Origin: Amblyornis subalaris
Taxonomy: Eukaryota; Chordata; Aves; Passeriformes; Ptilonorhynchidae
Length of the DNA stretch: 64,000 nt
Assembly: GCA_018881555.1 (NCBI GenBank)
Contig: JACAXG010000008.1
Span: 14,626,816 to 14,690,815 of the forward strand
Reading direction: 5' to 3'
The position numbers and the translations under genes are program-made. This document shows, one piece after another, positions 27,001-42,000 of this stretch; within the stretch, counting starts at the first letter, position 1; every line of letters starts with the position of its first letter. The notes under the pieces are model-generated. The model had not been told where the DNA came from. It ran no database searches and was given only the letters and a program-made list of their open reading frames with translations.

Positions 27001-30000
27001 AGCAAGAATTTAATCTGTACATGGAAACCTAGAGTGCAGTTTCCATTCAGACCCTGGATTTTACTCCTGCTATTAAAGAATTATTTGTTATTTTTATAGT
27101 ACTAGTGAATTCCAGGGTATTGTTACTGAGATCAAGGGAAAACAGTCTGTTCTAAAGCTCAGCTGATTAAAACAGATGGATTTGTCTGTAAATATATTTT
27201 ACATGGCTGCTGTATTTTTCTTTTTGTCATGTTGACATGCCTGTGTGCTGCCCTTGGGTAGAGCCACATCGTAAATAAACTGTTGAGCTTAACTGGAACC
27301 TCCTGTAAAATGTTCTTCAGTAAATATGCACCAGATCCTAAGTGGGAAGCTCTGGTCCCAGCATCAGTAATGTTTACTTGCTTGCACTTTTCCTAGAGGT
27401 AGTTAGTTTCATATATACTTAGTTTCCCTCATTTTACAGAACACAATCCTTAGCTTTGCCCTGAAGCAAGTTCTGGGTGACAAGGCCAAAGGGAGATTCA
27501 CACTGCTTCTCACATCCTAGCTCCTGGATAAAGTGAGCTGCAAAGTCAACCTCAGGTCACATATGGAAACATAAGCAGTAGGACCCAGCTTTAAAGAGGG
27601 CAAATGAGCTATTGGTTCTTGTTTCCAAACCATGTATGCAAGCAGGAGCCCTGGCAACAGGAATGAAATGCCTCTTTATGCCTGAAAGTCATTCCTCATC
27701 ACTCAAGGATACCAGTGTATTTATACAGAACAATTCAAGTGCGCAGTACAGGGGTCACTTTTCTTCAGAAGCAAAGCAAGTGTTTTTAAGCTGCTGTATC
27801 TTAGAGCAGGGGCATGTGCTCCAAAGCTATTGAATTATTGTTCTGCGGTTAATGCTGCGAGCTGAGCTGCAGGAACTGTCTGGGCATGTGCTGGCAGATG
27901 GGCCAAGAGCACAATAAGNGATGTCAGCTTAAATCGCCGTGACTGGCTATTGTAGCTTGGTGGGGATAAGGACTTGATCGCTTCTGGTTTTATGCCACCA
28001 CCCTAAACAGTTCTCAGCCTTGAAGAGAAGACGCTCAAGACCAGAAAAGTGTTTTCTGTCTGGAAAAAAGGAAAGAAGGTTTTGTACTTTACCACTCATG
28101 CGTTAGCAAGTTGAACTCTCCATAAAGCTGGCCCATTGTGATGGATTTGGGATTCAGGACAAAGTAGCGGACTGCTTCGTAATACCCACCACTGGCTGCA
28201 GGCTGACCTTTCAGTGATGTCATTGCAGCTGCCAGGACTTCATAACTCTGCAAAAGCAGGACAGCCAGAGACTTAACTGCCATGGCTCGAGAATGACAAA
28301 GCCACTTGCTCTCACAGCAACTGCATTCGAAAGGCAGTGAGAAAGGAGACATAGTGAAGGGTAATGTCATAGTAAGGAGATGCCTGCCTGAAATAAAAGC
28401 ACAGAAGTTAATTCTACATGCAGGGGAGGAGGAAGTTAGATCTGTGCAAGAGGTCTGAAGCACCTTGAGAGGTCAAAGTGTGTCTCAGCCTTAGAAATCT
28501 GCAGCAGAACTAGTAAGCCTCAGTCTAATCTCACAACTCAAGAGTGAACCAAAAATATACTTCCCTAGGGCTATCAATTATCACTAACAGGCAGCATCTT
28601 TGTGCCCTGACTTCTATTGGAGAGAAGCTTTAAACGCCAGAGTGTGGGTCTTCTGCGAAAATTAACCCTCTGCATCACTACATAGCGGATGGTTTTCTGG
28701 GGCCAGCACAGTGTCTCATCTATACCTTTGTCTTCCCAGAACCTGTTGGTCCCACCAGCATAAGGCCATGACGAACCACAGTGGTCTCGTACAGCTGGAT
28801 GCACTTAGTCACAAAACCTGTACAGGAAGATGATGCAGAGTGGGTCTGGGAACATGTCTCTTTCCTGGGGCAGCATGCTGGACTAAAAGCCCAGGCTCAG
28901 AGGGAGCTTGTGGAGAGCCTTTCCCCTCACCATCAACATCCTTCAGATTTGCCTGGATGCAGGATTTGCGGATGGCTTCTTCCAGGATGCCATAATCAAC
29001 AGGTGCTTCTTTGATATTTGGAAATAAATCTGAGACAATACCATTGAAGAGCTTGAGGTCATCCTGCAGGAATTTGGGTATGTTGGCATCCCTAATAGCC
29101 CGCAGACAGATCAGCTCCTGCAAGGATTTAAGAATTCAGGACTTCAGAGATCTTTCCTCTCTTGTGAGACTGCAGAAAAGGCCACATAAATCTATGGCAG
29201 TGTGAAGTACAAGCACATTTACCTCATCCATATCAGGATTCTCTCTTTTGAGGTTTCCAGCTGTTGAGATGACAGTCTTCACAGCTCTCATCCCAAAGTC
29301 ATAGTGGTCCTGAAAAAGGCACAGAGGAAACAATGTCATCAGATCCAGGAGAACCACCTAAAAAAGTAAACTTATGCATGCACCCAGTTAACAGGTAAGA
29401 AAAGAAAAATGAGAGAGTTATGTCTTCAGAACAATTCCTCCTTCATCCAAGACTGTTCTCAGGATCCTTCAAACAATTAATTCATCCTCAGCTGTACAGT
29501 CTATGAGTGAGGAAGATGAGAATAACTGCATGATGAAAAATCCTAGATGGGAGGAAAAGCAGGCAGGGCTTTTTGGCTCAACTGTCCTGCTACTGTAATC
29601 CTATCCANGATTTAAGGTGAATCCAAGTCCAGCCACAGGAGCAGAAATGAGAATTAGAAAGAAGGGAGGAAGATGAAGAATGNGTATGGTGATCTTTTTG
29701 AGATATGCTATTACAAGGCACAAAGAGAACCATCCNGGTACTTTGTGCCTAGGGTGAGAAAGTCTCACATTTAAAAAACATTCATGGACATTAAGGAAGG
29801 CATCTACCTGCGAGCTGAGCTGCTCTGACAATAGTTTGAATGTTGTGGTGATCTTCTTTGCAAGGACTTTGGCTTCATTAAACCCAAAGGAGTAGAGTGA
29901 GATCTCAGCAATCATGGAGTAGTCTGGGACCATCATAGCCACAGGACGAAAGAGAGCCTGGAACGTACAGATCCCACACGATGTCAAAACACTGTTGTTT

Positions 30001-33000
30001 CTTCCTTTTCCCCAGCAAAACGAAAAGGCTCAGTATCTATCTCAGACTGTTTAGAGGACACAACATGAGCCTGGCACCCATCAGTGTAGCATCCCTGCAG
30101 ACTGCAGTCTGAACAGTGCCATTTCCTTACACATGTGTTTTCAACCTCCAAGTGATCAGAGAGACTTTCCAAAAGCATCACACCCTAACCCTTGTCACAG
30201 ACACACTGATGGGTCCAGGTAGCATCCAGCACCTGTATTGCCCCTCCTCTTTCTGCCTGTGCAGCCTGCCCTCCTTACCTTCAGGTTATCAGGCAGTTCA
30301 GTGCGCCCAGCGTACCCTGGGTTCATTGTGATGAAGACTGCACAGGATGGGACCAGTGGGATCTCTGTGCCTTCAAATATGAAGCTTTCCACCTGGAAAA
30401 TTAAAAATATGGTCATNCTCGAAGAACAGAGCCTGACCTGCAAACTAAATAATGTAACAGAATCTTCNAAGAGGAGAACAATGGCTTTTAGTAGTTAAAT
30501 TATCAAGCACAAACACAAACAGCAGCCCACAACTGTAGTGACTCAATCTGGTCCCACTGCAGGAATCCAGTATTACCAGCAATATTTTCCCCTGTACAAA
30601 AGCTGGGCTCGTGGAAGATTTACTGATAGGTTAGTACTCTTGAACAGACTTCTATCCCTCCAGCTGTAAACAAACNTCTTTCCATTTATTTTGCACTAGA
30701 GATCAGACCTGAATTAATTTGTGGCAAAGAGGGCAAAGAGAAACCTAAATCCTTTTTAAAGCTGTGTAGGTAGTAATTTCAGATGGGGGATAAAGTAATG
30801 CAGAAGAATTTANGGAGAGCAAGTTTCTAATTCCAAGCCAAAGTCAAGGAGATTCAGNTCTTAACCCTTCTGGGCCTTCAGAGAACAAAGCAGAGGCTGG
30901 CTGCCAGACTGGCTGACAGCTGAATCTCCATTAAAGCCAACAATTCGCAACAATTCACTTTACAATGCAACTCTGTGTGTGCACAAATATGCGTTTTTCT
31001 GCACATACTGGTTTTGTGAATCCACCATAGCTTGGTTAACACATTTGGACAAATTTGGTGCTGAGCTACTCACAGCAGAGCACTGGCTGCCTTTATTTTT
31101 GCTGCTACAATTTTTATCAGCTCAGTGGATCTGTATCAGAGTGTCTCCCACACCAGTCTGCTGGCACTGCAGCTCAAGCTGAAAGGTACTTCAGCCTGCA
31201 AGTGTGGGCAACTGTGGCAGCACAGACTAGGGTGAAGTTACAAACTCCCCTGAGGATGCTGACTATGTAACNGACTGATATGATGTGCCACAGTTAGGAC
31301 ATTGTTCAAACCTGTCCAAGCTCAAGGATGTCTGTTCAAGTCACCCTTGAGCAGTGAAGCCTGTCCTCCATGAAGGTGTGTGCAAAGACAAGTTGCCTGA
31401 ACTAGCTCAACTGGAGATTTTTTTTGTCTGCCTTTGCATTCATATGTTCCTTACATACCCTCTGCTGCTGTGCTTTCTGGATGGTTGTGATTTGCTGGGC
31501 CACCACAGACAACACCTCGATATCGATGCGGTTGAACTCATCGAAGCAAGCCCAGGCACCAGAGCTGGGCAAGGAAGGAAAAATGAAGGGAGTCAGGAAC
31601 ACCACACAGGAGCAAACTGGCAGTCANAAGTCCAGCTAGATCTAGAAATTATAAATCCACATACTGGGTAGGCAAAACAGAGACTACAAGTGAACCCGAA
31701 AGGTCCCATGGCAGGCAGTGACACAGCCACAGTGTCTTGGTACAGTGGACATCCCAGCTGTGCATCCCAGGCCNTGTGATGAGTGACCATGGCAATATCT
31801 GACCCTAAAGCTTGGCACTAATTCTGCATGTTATAGATTTGAGCTTTAAAGAGGTGTCATGTTGAATTCCTGGTTTGTACCTGAGCTGTAAGTGTAGCAG
31901 ATAAAATTTAGACAACTCTTAAGTCCATTTTNCAGAATTTGGAAGACTATGTATAAAGACGGAAGCATGCATATGAGGAAGGTGATCTTCCCACAAGGCA
32001 TGGCTTAAGAAAGAAGTTAAATTACTTACAAAGAAAACATCTGAGAAAAGAGTATCAGCTTTTGTTGGAGTAACTAATTCAGATTCACCAGTGTGCAACA
32101 GACTAATTGGACCAGCTCTGTTTGAAATGTAGAGAAGAGAGAAGCTTCTCTGAGAGGATCCCTCAGGGCTTAGAGCAGTCTCTCTCGGCTGCTCAATTTT
32201 GAATACCCTCAGCAGATTCTCTTCTTCTTAAGATTAAGCAGCTTGTGGGCTGAATCTCAGTCCAACATGTATGATATTAAAATAAAGGCCAAAGCTGCAA
32301 ACATTTGCACAGGTGGATTAGNGCATTGTGGATTAGCGCAAAGCATTTTAATTTTGCCTTAAACGAACATGGATCTTCTTTTATCTCTTTTTTTTAATTG
32401 AATCAACTGTCACTCCTTTCTGTCTGGAATTTTGTAACCTTNCTCATTCTGGAACTCAGTAAACCCCTTACCAGAGCTTTTCTTGGTTTTTTGGACTGCT
32501 ATGAAAAACACCCACCAATTCCCAGCGTGCAGCATCCCCGCATCCTACCCACTCCTCAATAATGGCATGAAGCATTTCACTGTACCTGGCTAGTCCCTTA
32601 AAAAACTTGCCCATGGCCATAAAGTCGAGTTGATCAGAGCAGTTGAACACTACAGTTTGGATTGCCAGTGCTTTGCCCAGGTCTTTTGTTGTTTCTGTTT
32701 TGCCTGTTCCTGCTGGTCCTGCAGGTGCTCCTCCAAATTTCAGGTGTAGAGCTCCTGTAAGTGTCAGATAACACCTACAACAAAGAAGAGACCAGATGAT
32801 GAAAAAAAGCATTTGTTCTACTGATTTCAGCAAGGAGACATATGATCTATCCAGCTGGAGACAAGGAGGAATCCATCATTCATTATTCTACAAAACTGCT
32901 TAGATATGCAGCATTCTGCAAAGGAGTTAGAGCTATGTGGCCTTGATTAGTATTCATGGGAGCCTGCATGGATAAATCCTTCTGCCACTGGATACAAATT

Positions 33001-36000
33001 CACTCTCCAGAAAAAGGACAGCTACAAAAGGGTAAAACTATTATTTCTGCTGCATATTCTAGAGTACTAGCTGCTATCTACTGGTTTCTAGAAGAGCTCC
33101 TTAGCTATCAGGTGGGCATTTTATGAGTCAGAGCAGTACATTAAGAATTAGGAGAGTGAAAGCAATCAGTCTGAGCACTGATCACTAGGAATACAGTAGT
33201 AACCAATGCCAGAGTGCTCCTGTGCACTTGTCTCAGGTAGTCCTTTACTGTACAAATGGATTCTATTTACATACATTAAGCTGTAAGCCCTGCATGGTCA
33301 GATCCTTGGTTTAATCCTGTTCATCCAGAANAAAAAAAGNAAAGAAAGAAAAGAGAAAAAGGATGCACTTATTACCCAGAAAACAATGTCTTTACCTGTC
33401 AGTGAGGGGTGTGATAACCAGACGGCCAGTGTTGCCCAGATACTCATAGCCATAGATAAACTCAGCATTGACTGCTCTGATGTACAGGTCATCTCTTGTC
33501 CAGTAGTATCTAATGATGAGTGAACATGACATCAGAAAGATAAACACTGGCTGGCAGACAAAACAGTAGCTCACGAGATTAGAGCCTGCAGATTTGGAGA
33601 CCTGCATGTCAAGGGATTTCCATCTCCAAAGAAAGGATAAAGTAACACAACAGGGTGGACAGGAGTTCTCACAGGACTTGGGNTCAAGCATTGCACCCCT
33701 TGTGCAGGAACACGCCCCTTCACAGTGAAACATCATGGTATGGGTTAGTCTGTATTGCCAAAGCAGATGTCATCAAAACTAGGTCTGTCTCAGATGCCTT
33801 AGAACTGGCATCCTTAGCAGACTTCAATCCCACTTGTCATGGGGGTGTTAGAGGCAACTCAGGACTATGCAAACTCCTGTTTCCATTTTTCATGGACACA
33901 GCTGATGGGTAAGGAGAACGGAGACTGGCCAGGGAGGCCAGGTGAGGTTCAACAGCTGTGCTCTCTAACCTGAGCTGGGAGATCCACTCGAAATCATTCA
34001 TGCTCGTTACATTCTCCTCAATCAGCTTTGCTGCCACGTCCTTGGCATGGACCTCGATCACAATAAGAGCTGACAACACTGCTCGCTGCATCTTGGACAG
34101 TCTCCCACGGACCAGGGCAACCAAATCTCCCAGCTGGGGAAGGGAAGGAAAGGAAAGTACTTCTGAAACCATCCTCTCTGTACCAACACAGTGCAATCAA
34201 ACTCAGGGCATGCTAAATCTCAGATCATAGGCTGCGCTCAGGCAACTTCTGCCTCTTCTCTTGTCAGAGGTACAAATGATTGCTCCAAAAGCAAATACTA
34301 CCCAGGGCTGGCTCAGAGCTGAGTTTTGCCTACACCATTACCACGTTCAGGTGAAAAGAAAGAGTTAGAGCCACCATGAAGTCCAGAGCTAATAACTCTC
34401 AGGTATTAGATGTGATCAGATGCACAGAACTGATACGAAAGATGCAGTTTCACCCACTGTCCATCACTTCAGTTCTTCACCTTTGGCTTCTTGGGTGACC
34501 CTGGAGAAGTTATCTTTCACCTATCTTTCANCTGTAGTCTTCAGATAATGATCATATTATCAATCCTTTGTATTATTTCAGGTTTATGACAAATATCCTA
34601 ATGATTAAGGAGACAATCTGGTTTTTTCACCTGTTTTGAACTGTGCTGTGCAAAACTCTGTCTCTGTTACCCCAGCAGTATTGTCCTGGCTATATTTATA
34701 ACTTACTTAAGGTCTGATGATTGAAAAGTCTCCATCTGGCAAAATCTCACCCTTACATTCATTTTCATACCTGAGCACTCAGCTGGGGGTAAAGCCTGTT
34801 GGACAAATCTCCAGCTTCCAGAGCTTCAGACACCTCCTTTGTCCAGAAAATCTGGCAGCCAGCAATGACCACTTGCCCAGGCCATTGCAAGACCCATGAA
34901 GTACGTGGAGTCTTAAAACAGAAAAAAATAGGGGTGAAAAAGAGGGAAAAAATTGTAAGATAATGATTGATTGATGTCTATGTCCTCTTGCTCTGAGATG
35001 TATGATTAACAAATAAGAACTGAGTTCCTGTGTAAGAGGCTTTCCTTTTTTTTGCCCCTCCAGTTTTTGTGACGAAATCTTCTTCAGGGACAGGTTCTNT
35101 GGACACTGGGTACAGCAGGTACCTTTCCTCCACTATGCCACCTGCAGTAATCAGTTATGAGTAGCCAGCAGCAGGTGAAGAACAGGAATATGTGAGATGC
35201 AAAAGAATGTTTCCCTTCCCCTAGCCTGTTCTGACTTTCCTACTTTCAAATTTTCAGTCTGAATAAAACACAGTAACAGAAATATCTGATGCCTCTTTTT
35301 TTTCAGCCTTTCTCCCTTCCTAGACCTAACCTATGAGAAATTCAGATTTTATACAGAAACNAGAGCCAAGATGTATTCCCTGTGCACTGACTGAAACCAA
35401 CAGTTCCTGTGCCTTGGTTACTTTTACCAGCCCCTGGCATACTCTGTAAGACCTGAGAGCTGAGGCANAAGATCCTTATAAAGGGGAAGTAGTCTGGAGA
35501 GATGAACAGATATGGATTCATAAACGGTTTTTCTATGCTATTGGGAAGCTGTGAGGGAGTGTGCAGGGTTTGCATTCTGCTGGACCATTAGCTTCCTGCT
35601 CAGCTGCCCATTCTGCACTTGACCAACACACAAGTGGATTAAAGGCTGTATTTCGAAAGTGGAAGAGAATATTCTAGTAGAATTTATCCCAGGTTCATCA
35701 GCCCCATCTCTGGTGACCTCTAAGGCAAGCCTGGAACCAACACATCAGAGACCTGCCAGTCTGTGATAAAACTCTTACCTCTGGATAAACACCAATTGAT
35801 CTTTCTATATTGTCCCGTATACTGGCCTTCATGGATTTCTCCACTTCCAGCAGCCAGTCCTCCACATTTTCAGTGGGATAGATAGGAGTAAACAGCTTCA
35901 CCTCTTCTCCGTCACCAGAGTACATGTGTGTGATCTGCAGGTCTTCCTGGAACTTCAGCTAATGGAGGAAGCACAACAGGAGATATGAGTGGAGGATTTC

Positions 36001-39000
36001 CTTTCTATCCCTACCTTCCTGCCCCTGGGGGACAGCCAGCCTGTACCAGTGTTTGCTCATTATAAACCCGGTGCCAAACTTGGTTGTCAGTAGTGATAAA
36101 GTGTGCGACAGACGTGCAAAATGACCTCTCCAAATAATGGAAAATGATTGTATGAAAACAAGAGATTCACATCGCTGGTGTGACTTGAGTGAAGCAAATC
36201 AAATTATAGGTAGGATGAACATTTCTCATTGCCTGTCTAGGATTCAGACCCTTGACTCCTGCTCAATTCTGTAGATTCAAATCATTTCCCTTGAGGTCAC
36301 AGTGCCTGGTTTTAAGACTAAAATTTTAACAGCTTCTCCGGTGCCCCAGCATATCACTGAAAGTCCCNTTATTTATTCCAATGGCTTTGCACCAGGTTTC
36401 CAGTTCAATTTCCTTTCTATTTTTCCAAACTAATGACTAGGAGATTGGTTTTACTGTCTGAGTATTGCGGTGGTGCGAGCTGTGACTAGCTATGGAGTCT
36501 GAAGTCTATTAGGAATAACAAAGAAGAAAAATAGCCAGGTTAACTCCAGCTCCTAAGTAGGGATGAAGGCAGAAACTCAATTCAGTTCAGGCTTGTTCAG
36601 TCCTTGCCCCTCCTGAGGCTGTCAGCAAGAGTGGGATTCCATCCTAACCAGGTGCCTGTGAGNAGGCAGCTAAGTCAGAGCTATTTCTCTTGGCCTTCAC
36701 AGTGGGATGGACATACATCTCCAGAAGGAGTGTCCTCTCCTTCTAAGATGGGTATCTAAGTGACTTTCTCTAAGTTGCCCTTTGCAGATGCCTATTTCCC
36801 CCCACATTGTCTGAAGGACAAATAAGGGTACCCAGTTAACGGGCAGATGCCTGGCTTTGAATTGTCTAAAGTGAGGTTGCTTGAACCACACTTTAGAGCA
36901 GGCAGCACCTTGCAATGCATATGTACAGTTACAGGTTCCCAGGAGACACATTTCCATACAGCAGAATGTGAACACTCCCCCAGACCTCACAATGCCTCCA
37001 AGTTCCCATGACACAGCTTTCCAAAGGTGGGCCAAGCCACTCGAGTGCTTGCTTTGCCTACCTGTGCAATGTTCTCAAAGCACTTGTGGAGGTGAGGTTG
37101 TACAGCAGTGGGGTCTTTTGTCTGAGACAGTATTTCCAGCAGCTCATCATCTGAAAGGAAGTAGAACCTACAAAGACAGAGAGAGGCATGAGGGGAGGCT
37201 CTGTTTACTGCAGCACCAGGGGCCAAGTCCTGGGAAGATGGGGAACAAGCCTTTTGCTAAAGACACAGTTTCTGGCTGCTCACTGATCTCTTTGTATTTG
37301 TGTAGGAGACGAGCAGCCACTGTCCAGCCATCTCCCTTTCTGTAGAGACAGACTTCTCCCTCTGCAGAAGTCAGTTATTCCCAAGCAAAGAGGGTTTAAA
37401 TGAGTATCAAAGAATAGAAGTATTCCTTCAGGAATAAGAGACTAAGTTACTCAGAGGTTTTCATTTTATCCCAGCCTTTCTACACAAATCCTGAGGCACA
37501 GATAGGCAACGATGCTAGCAGGCTGCCCTTAACTCACCACATTTGTGTGTGCCTGTTTTCTCCCCATCAGATGGCAGCATTGAAAGGCACAGCCTTGCTT
37601 ATGTTTGCAGCCCATGAATAAATCCTAAGCTTAGATGGTTTTGCTCTCTCTTGGCAGAGTGAACTGCAGTGAACCTCTCCTTTCGTATTTTCTGAACCAG
37701 GGAGTGTAATCTTGCCCACTGAAATTTGGGGTTACCTGGGAAAAGCAGCTCTCTTTGTCTCCAGGTATTCACTCAGCCCTTTCTGCACAAGTTCAAGCAG
37801 TTTGTTACAATTTTGCAGCTTCTCCAGTAGCCCTGGATCAGGGCACAAAGAAATCACCTAGAACAGAANGGGTACCAGAGTGCATCAGTATTCTGAGCAC
37901 GCTGGAGATAAGGCAGTGGAGATAATTGGGTTGCCCAGTGATGTTACTGATAGGATTTAAATGACTCATTCACAGGAATTCTCGGGGATCTGGAGAGGTG
38001 TGAACCTTGTGGGCAAGGAGGGTAAACAGCCCTTATGGAGACAAGCACATTTCTGGGTACCCCTAAATACCAACATTTGTAATATGGAATACAAGTGGTG
38101 ATGGAGTCCTGGGAAATGGCAACTGGAGAACAGAAGAGAGCAGAACACTGATACCAGAACCCAAAACAGGCAAAAAAATGGCTCTAAAAACTCAAAGCGT
38201 CAGTCTTGAGGAGGAATTGAAGGAGTTACCTTCTGAACTACAACCATAGAAGGTTACAAGCATCATAGGAGGCAGGGAGTCTGTGTTTTGAGGAGGAGTG
38301 ATCTGGTGGGGTGGAGAGCTTGGTGCAAGTCACTGCAGGGAATGACTCTGTTCAGACACCAGAACAAAAGGCCAAGTTCCAAGAGAAGAAACTCAGCACA
38401 ATGCAAGGCTACATGGTTAATACAGCACCGCTCATGTCCACGCCATTACAAAAACAATGACTCAAAGACACAGTCCTTGTGTCAGCACAGCTCCAAGGAG
38501 TTTGGGATACCTGCATAGGCTTTCATCAAGGCACATACCTCAGGGTTTTCATTAGCATTCTTCATGACATGCCTCCAATCCTTATCCACGGTGTTGTAGC
38601 GCTGGCTTTCCAACGGGAGCTGTCTTTTNATGTCCTCTGATCTAAAGATTGGCTCCAAGTAGAGCCAAGAGCGCTGACAGTTCAGCCACTCCTCTAGGAC
38701 ATCCTAGTGGAAAGCAGGAAGAGCGTATCATGACATCATGCTATGAACCTGTTCAACAAAACCATCCAAACTGTGCACCAGAATGAATTTAAAAAAACAA
38801 GGAAGAAAAAAAAAAAGAGGTGATGCTGAGCTTAGACCTTCCACATGTCTAAAATCTACCTACAGGGTCAGGAGCTGGAATTTCCTTCCAAATAATTAAC
38901 AACTTCCTAGCACTCCCCTTTCTGAAAGTTTTGGAAGTTTTCTCCTGCAGCACTGCTACTTTGCTGTCCAAGTCCTGCTGGGTGCTCCCGGTTTGATGAA

Positions 39001-42000
39001 CAAGTGCTGGCACAGTCTGCCAGATCCTGCTTAAACAGCAGTCTTCCATGTGCTTTCCTACACTGAGATGTGGATGACTAGCATGGATTTCACAGGGTCT
39101 GTAAGAATCTGTGAGGTCCACTTAGTACAGTATGATTAGAGAGACCAGTAAGACTATTCACAGCAACGGGCGAATTCTGGCCCCACCAAAACGTGTCGCA
39201 ATAGGCAGCAAAAGAGCTGCATTACTTNACTAGAGTCAGAGGGCTTTGACAGGCCCTATTCTTCCCTAAAGAGTGATACTCTCTTAATAATTGTCCTTCC
39301 AGTTCCCTAACAGCAACTGCACAGTGTCTATGTCCAAGCACAGCAGCACAGCTCAGCTGCCTGCTTTCACCACACGTGTGTGGGTAAAAACCAGTACCTG
39401 TGTCATCTTCAGCTTATTTTCCCACATGTTCATCCTTTCCTCAAAAGGTTTCTTAAAGGGTGAGAAAGACATGCTCTGAACCAGGACAATATGATCATCT
39501 AGGAGCTGAGAAATGTCATCGGTGCTTTTCAGAATGAAGGTATTTGTGTCTTTGTAAAGCATCACAATGAACACAACAGATTTCCATTCACTCTCTATCT
39601 TGTTGAGTGCCTGGAACAGAGGGACAAGCAATTTAATTTTCAGATACAACCTGTGCAAATGGTTATCCCAGCTTCCACAACTCTCTTAATGCCACTCTCT
39701 AGAAAATGACAGATTTTCGCTCTTGGATTCCACTGGAAACTGCAGCTGTGTATTTTATGCATGACACACTCAGCAACAGCACACTTCCTCTGCATTGCCC
39801 ACAGGTTCAACACCTCAACACCAGTGCTGAAACGAACACCTTGAGGGAAAAAAATGGCAATTTCACCTCCAGGCCCATTTATGCTCTAGATGCACAGAGG
39901 CTGCCAGCAAAGGGCCTATTAATGACTATGGTTAACGACAGCTTTGTCAAAGGGGGAACTATCCATTGGGAACTTGCCTGAGATTTCAGAGAACAAGAGC
40001 TGCCAGAAGGTCAAGACCATCTTAGATCACATCTGAACCGATGAAGTGAAGCTGAAAGACCATCTGACCTATGAATCTCCAGAGCTAGAAAGCTTCCCCT
40101 GCACATCTACTGGTTTAAAGGATTTGCCATCTCTGTTTCCAGTCACAGCTAATCCCCCTGAGATAACATTTGAATGGCAGAGTGCAGACAATCAATTTAT
40201 TTTAACTTAACCAGTCACTAATCCCACAGGGAGGAGTGAGACCCAAGCAGTGGATCAACATAACCATAAGGCAGTGCTGTTAATGCCACAACTGAAATTC
40301 TACACAAGACAGATTAAGTTCTTCTAGGGTGTGAACTCAGTTGTGTGGCCGTTGCTCCCCTCTGTAAGGACAGCAATGTTTTTATTTGTGCTGCAGAACG
40401 TGTCTAATGCTCTGAGACCACAGGAACATCACCCAAGGCAACNACAGCCTGCTGAACAGAAACCTATTTGAGCAGCAACCACAGACACAGCAAGTCCTCT
40501 CTCCTCACATTTTCGATGGCGTATTCCTTGCTGGCTGTCTCAGCTACTTTGAGAACACTCTCCATGTGGTCCTGCAGGTTCAGTTCCAAGCAGCGACCAA
40601 ATGTCATGCTGGGTTCCAGCATGACATCCGACTTAATCCGGTTCGACAGCATCTCCCAGTGCCGGNTCCTCATCCCAGGGTTGCGCAGCCCTTGAATTAA
40701 GGGCACGTATTGTTTGAAATCGTCCATCTTGTCTCGGAATTCCATAGCGACACTCTGGCAGTCTTTCAGGGAGAAAAACGGAACATCATCAGCAACAACA
40801 GCATGTGAGGAAGTTGCCTTAAGGAACTTCTAGAAGTTGTCTAAAGCCTGATGTGCATGTAGTCACATGGTATGGGGTAGGTAAGCAGCAGGAGAGAGCA
40901 CTGCAGGTAGAAGTAATGAGGATATGAAGGCTCTCTCTATAAGGCCACTAAGTCAGGATTCAAGCCCACTAAGTCAGGATTCAAGCCCATTCCCAGAAGC
41001 AGATCTGCCTATTATCAAAAGCCTGTTACAGGCAAGCCCAGACTGAGAAGTGGTGTGCCTTAGGCTATACCAGAAGAGAAGCAGACAAATTTAACTCCTT
41101 GATATGGGCTGAAGCACGATCATCTGCCAGCAGATATTTTAGAAGCTCCAGTCATCATTCCAAGATACTCAATTCTTAACAAGACTGCACTGTAAGTTAT
41201 CTCTCACCATAGCTCAGGCCATCCTCAATGGAAGGTGGACACACTAAGGAGCTAGAAGTAGGCTGGGACCCCAGTCAACTCTAGAAATGCAAAGTGTGCA
41301 GGTGAGACCCTGCCAGCCTATGGCCATGCTAGAGACAAATTTACTTCTGCCTCATAGGAAGNACAAAGTGAAGGAAGGGGCTTTTCTTTCTGGGGGACCC
41401 CTGGAAACCCCTGTCTCTGCACTGTTCACACCCTGCCCTTCTTTCAGCTTGTNTTGCTGTGATTAAAACAATGGGCAGGCAAAGAACATGGGACTTGCTT
41501 CCTTTCCAAAATCTCGCTACAACATGTGCCTTCTTTTATTGCGCCCTGCATGGTTGCACCGCATGCGCACAGCAAGGATGTGACCACCTCACACTGGGTA
41601 TATGCAAAGACAAGTCAGACTCAAGGACAAAACATATATTTCCAGGTACCAAGGAATATTGCAATGAATATGAGCAGGTATTCTTAGTATTTCTGTTTAT
41701 CATAATGATTCATAGTTACTCACGCATCCACTCATCACCTCCTCCATTGGGGCTGATTCATGGCATTGTTTAAGAGCAAGTTCAAGTTAAAAAGGATGAA
41801 TCAAAAATCACCCACAGCAAAATATATTTCAATCTAAGCCATCTGGCAGGAGATTTTAGAATTAACTCTNAAGATTGACCAACACATCTCTGAGAATCAG
41901 AGAATGGGAAGTGAAGCTACAACTGAAGTCTCAATTTCAGCTTTATTAGGAGAAATGGTCAAAAGACCTTCATGTGAATTGCAAGGGCTGGGTGCAATCA

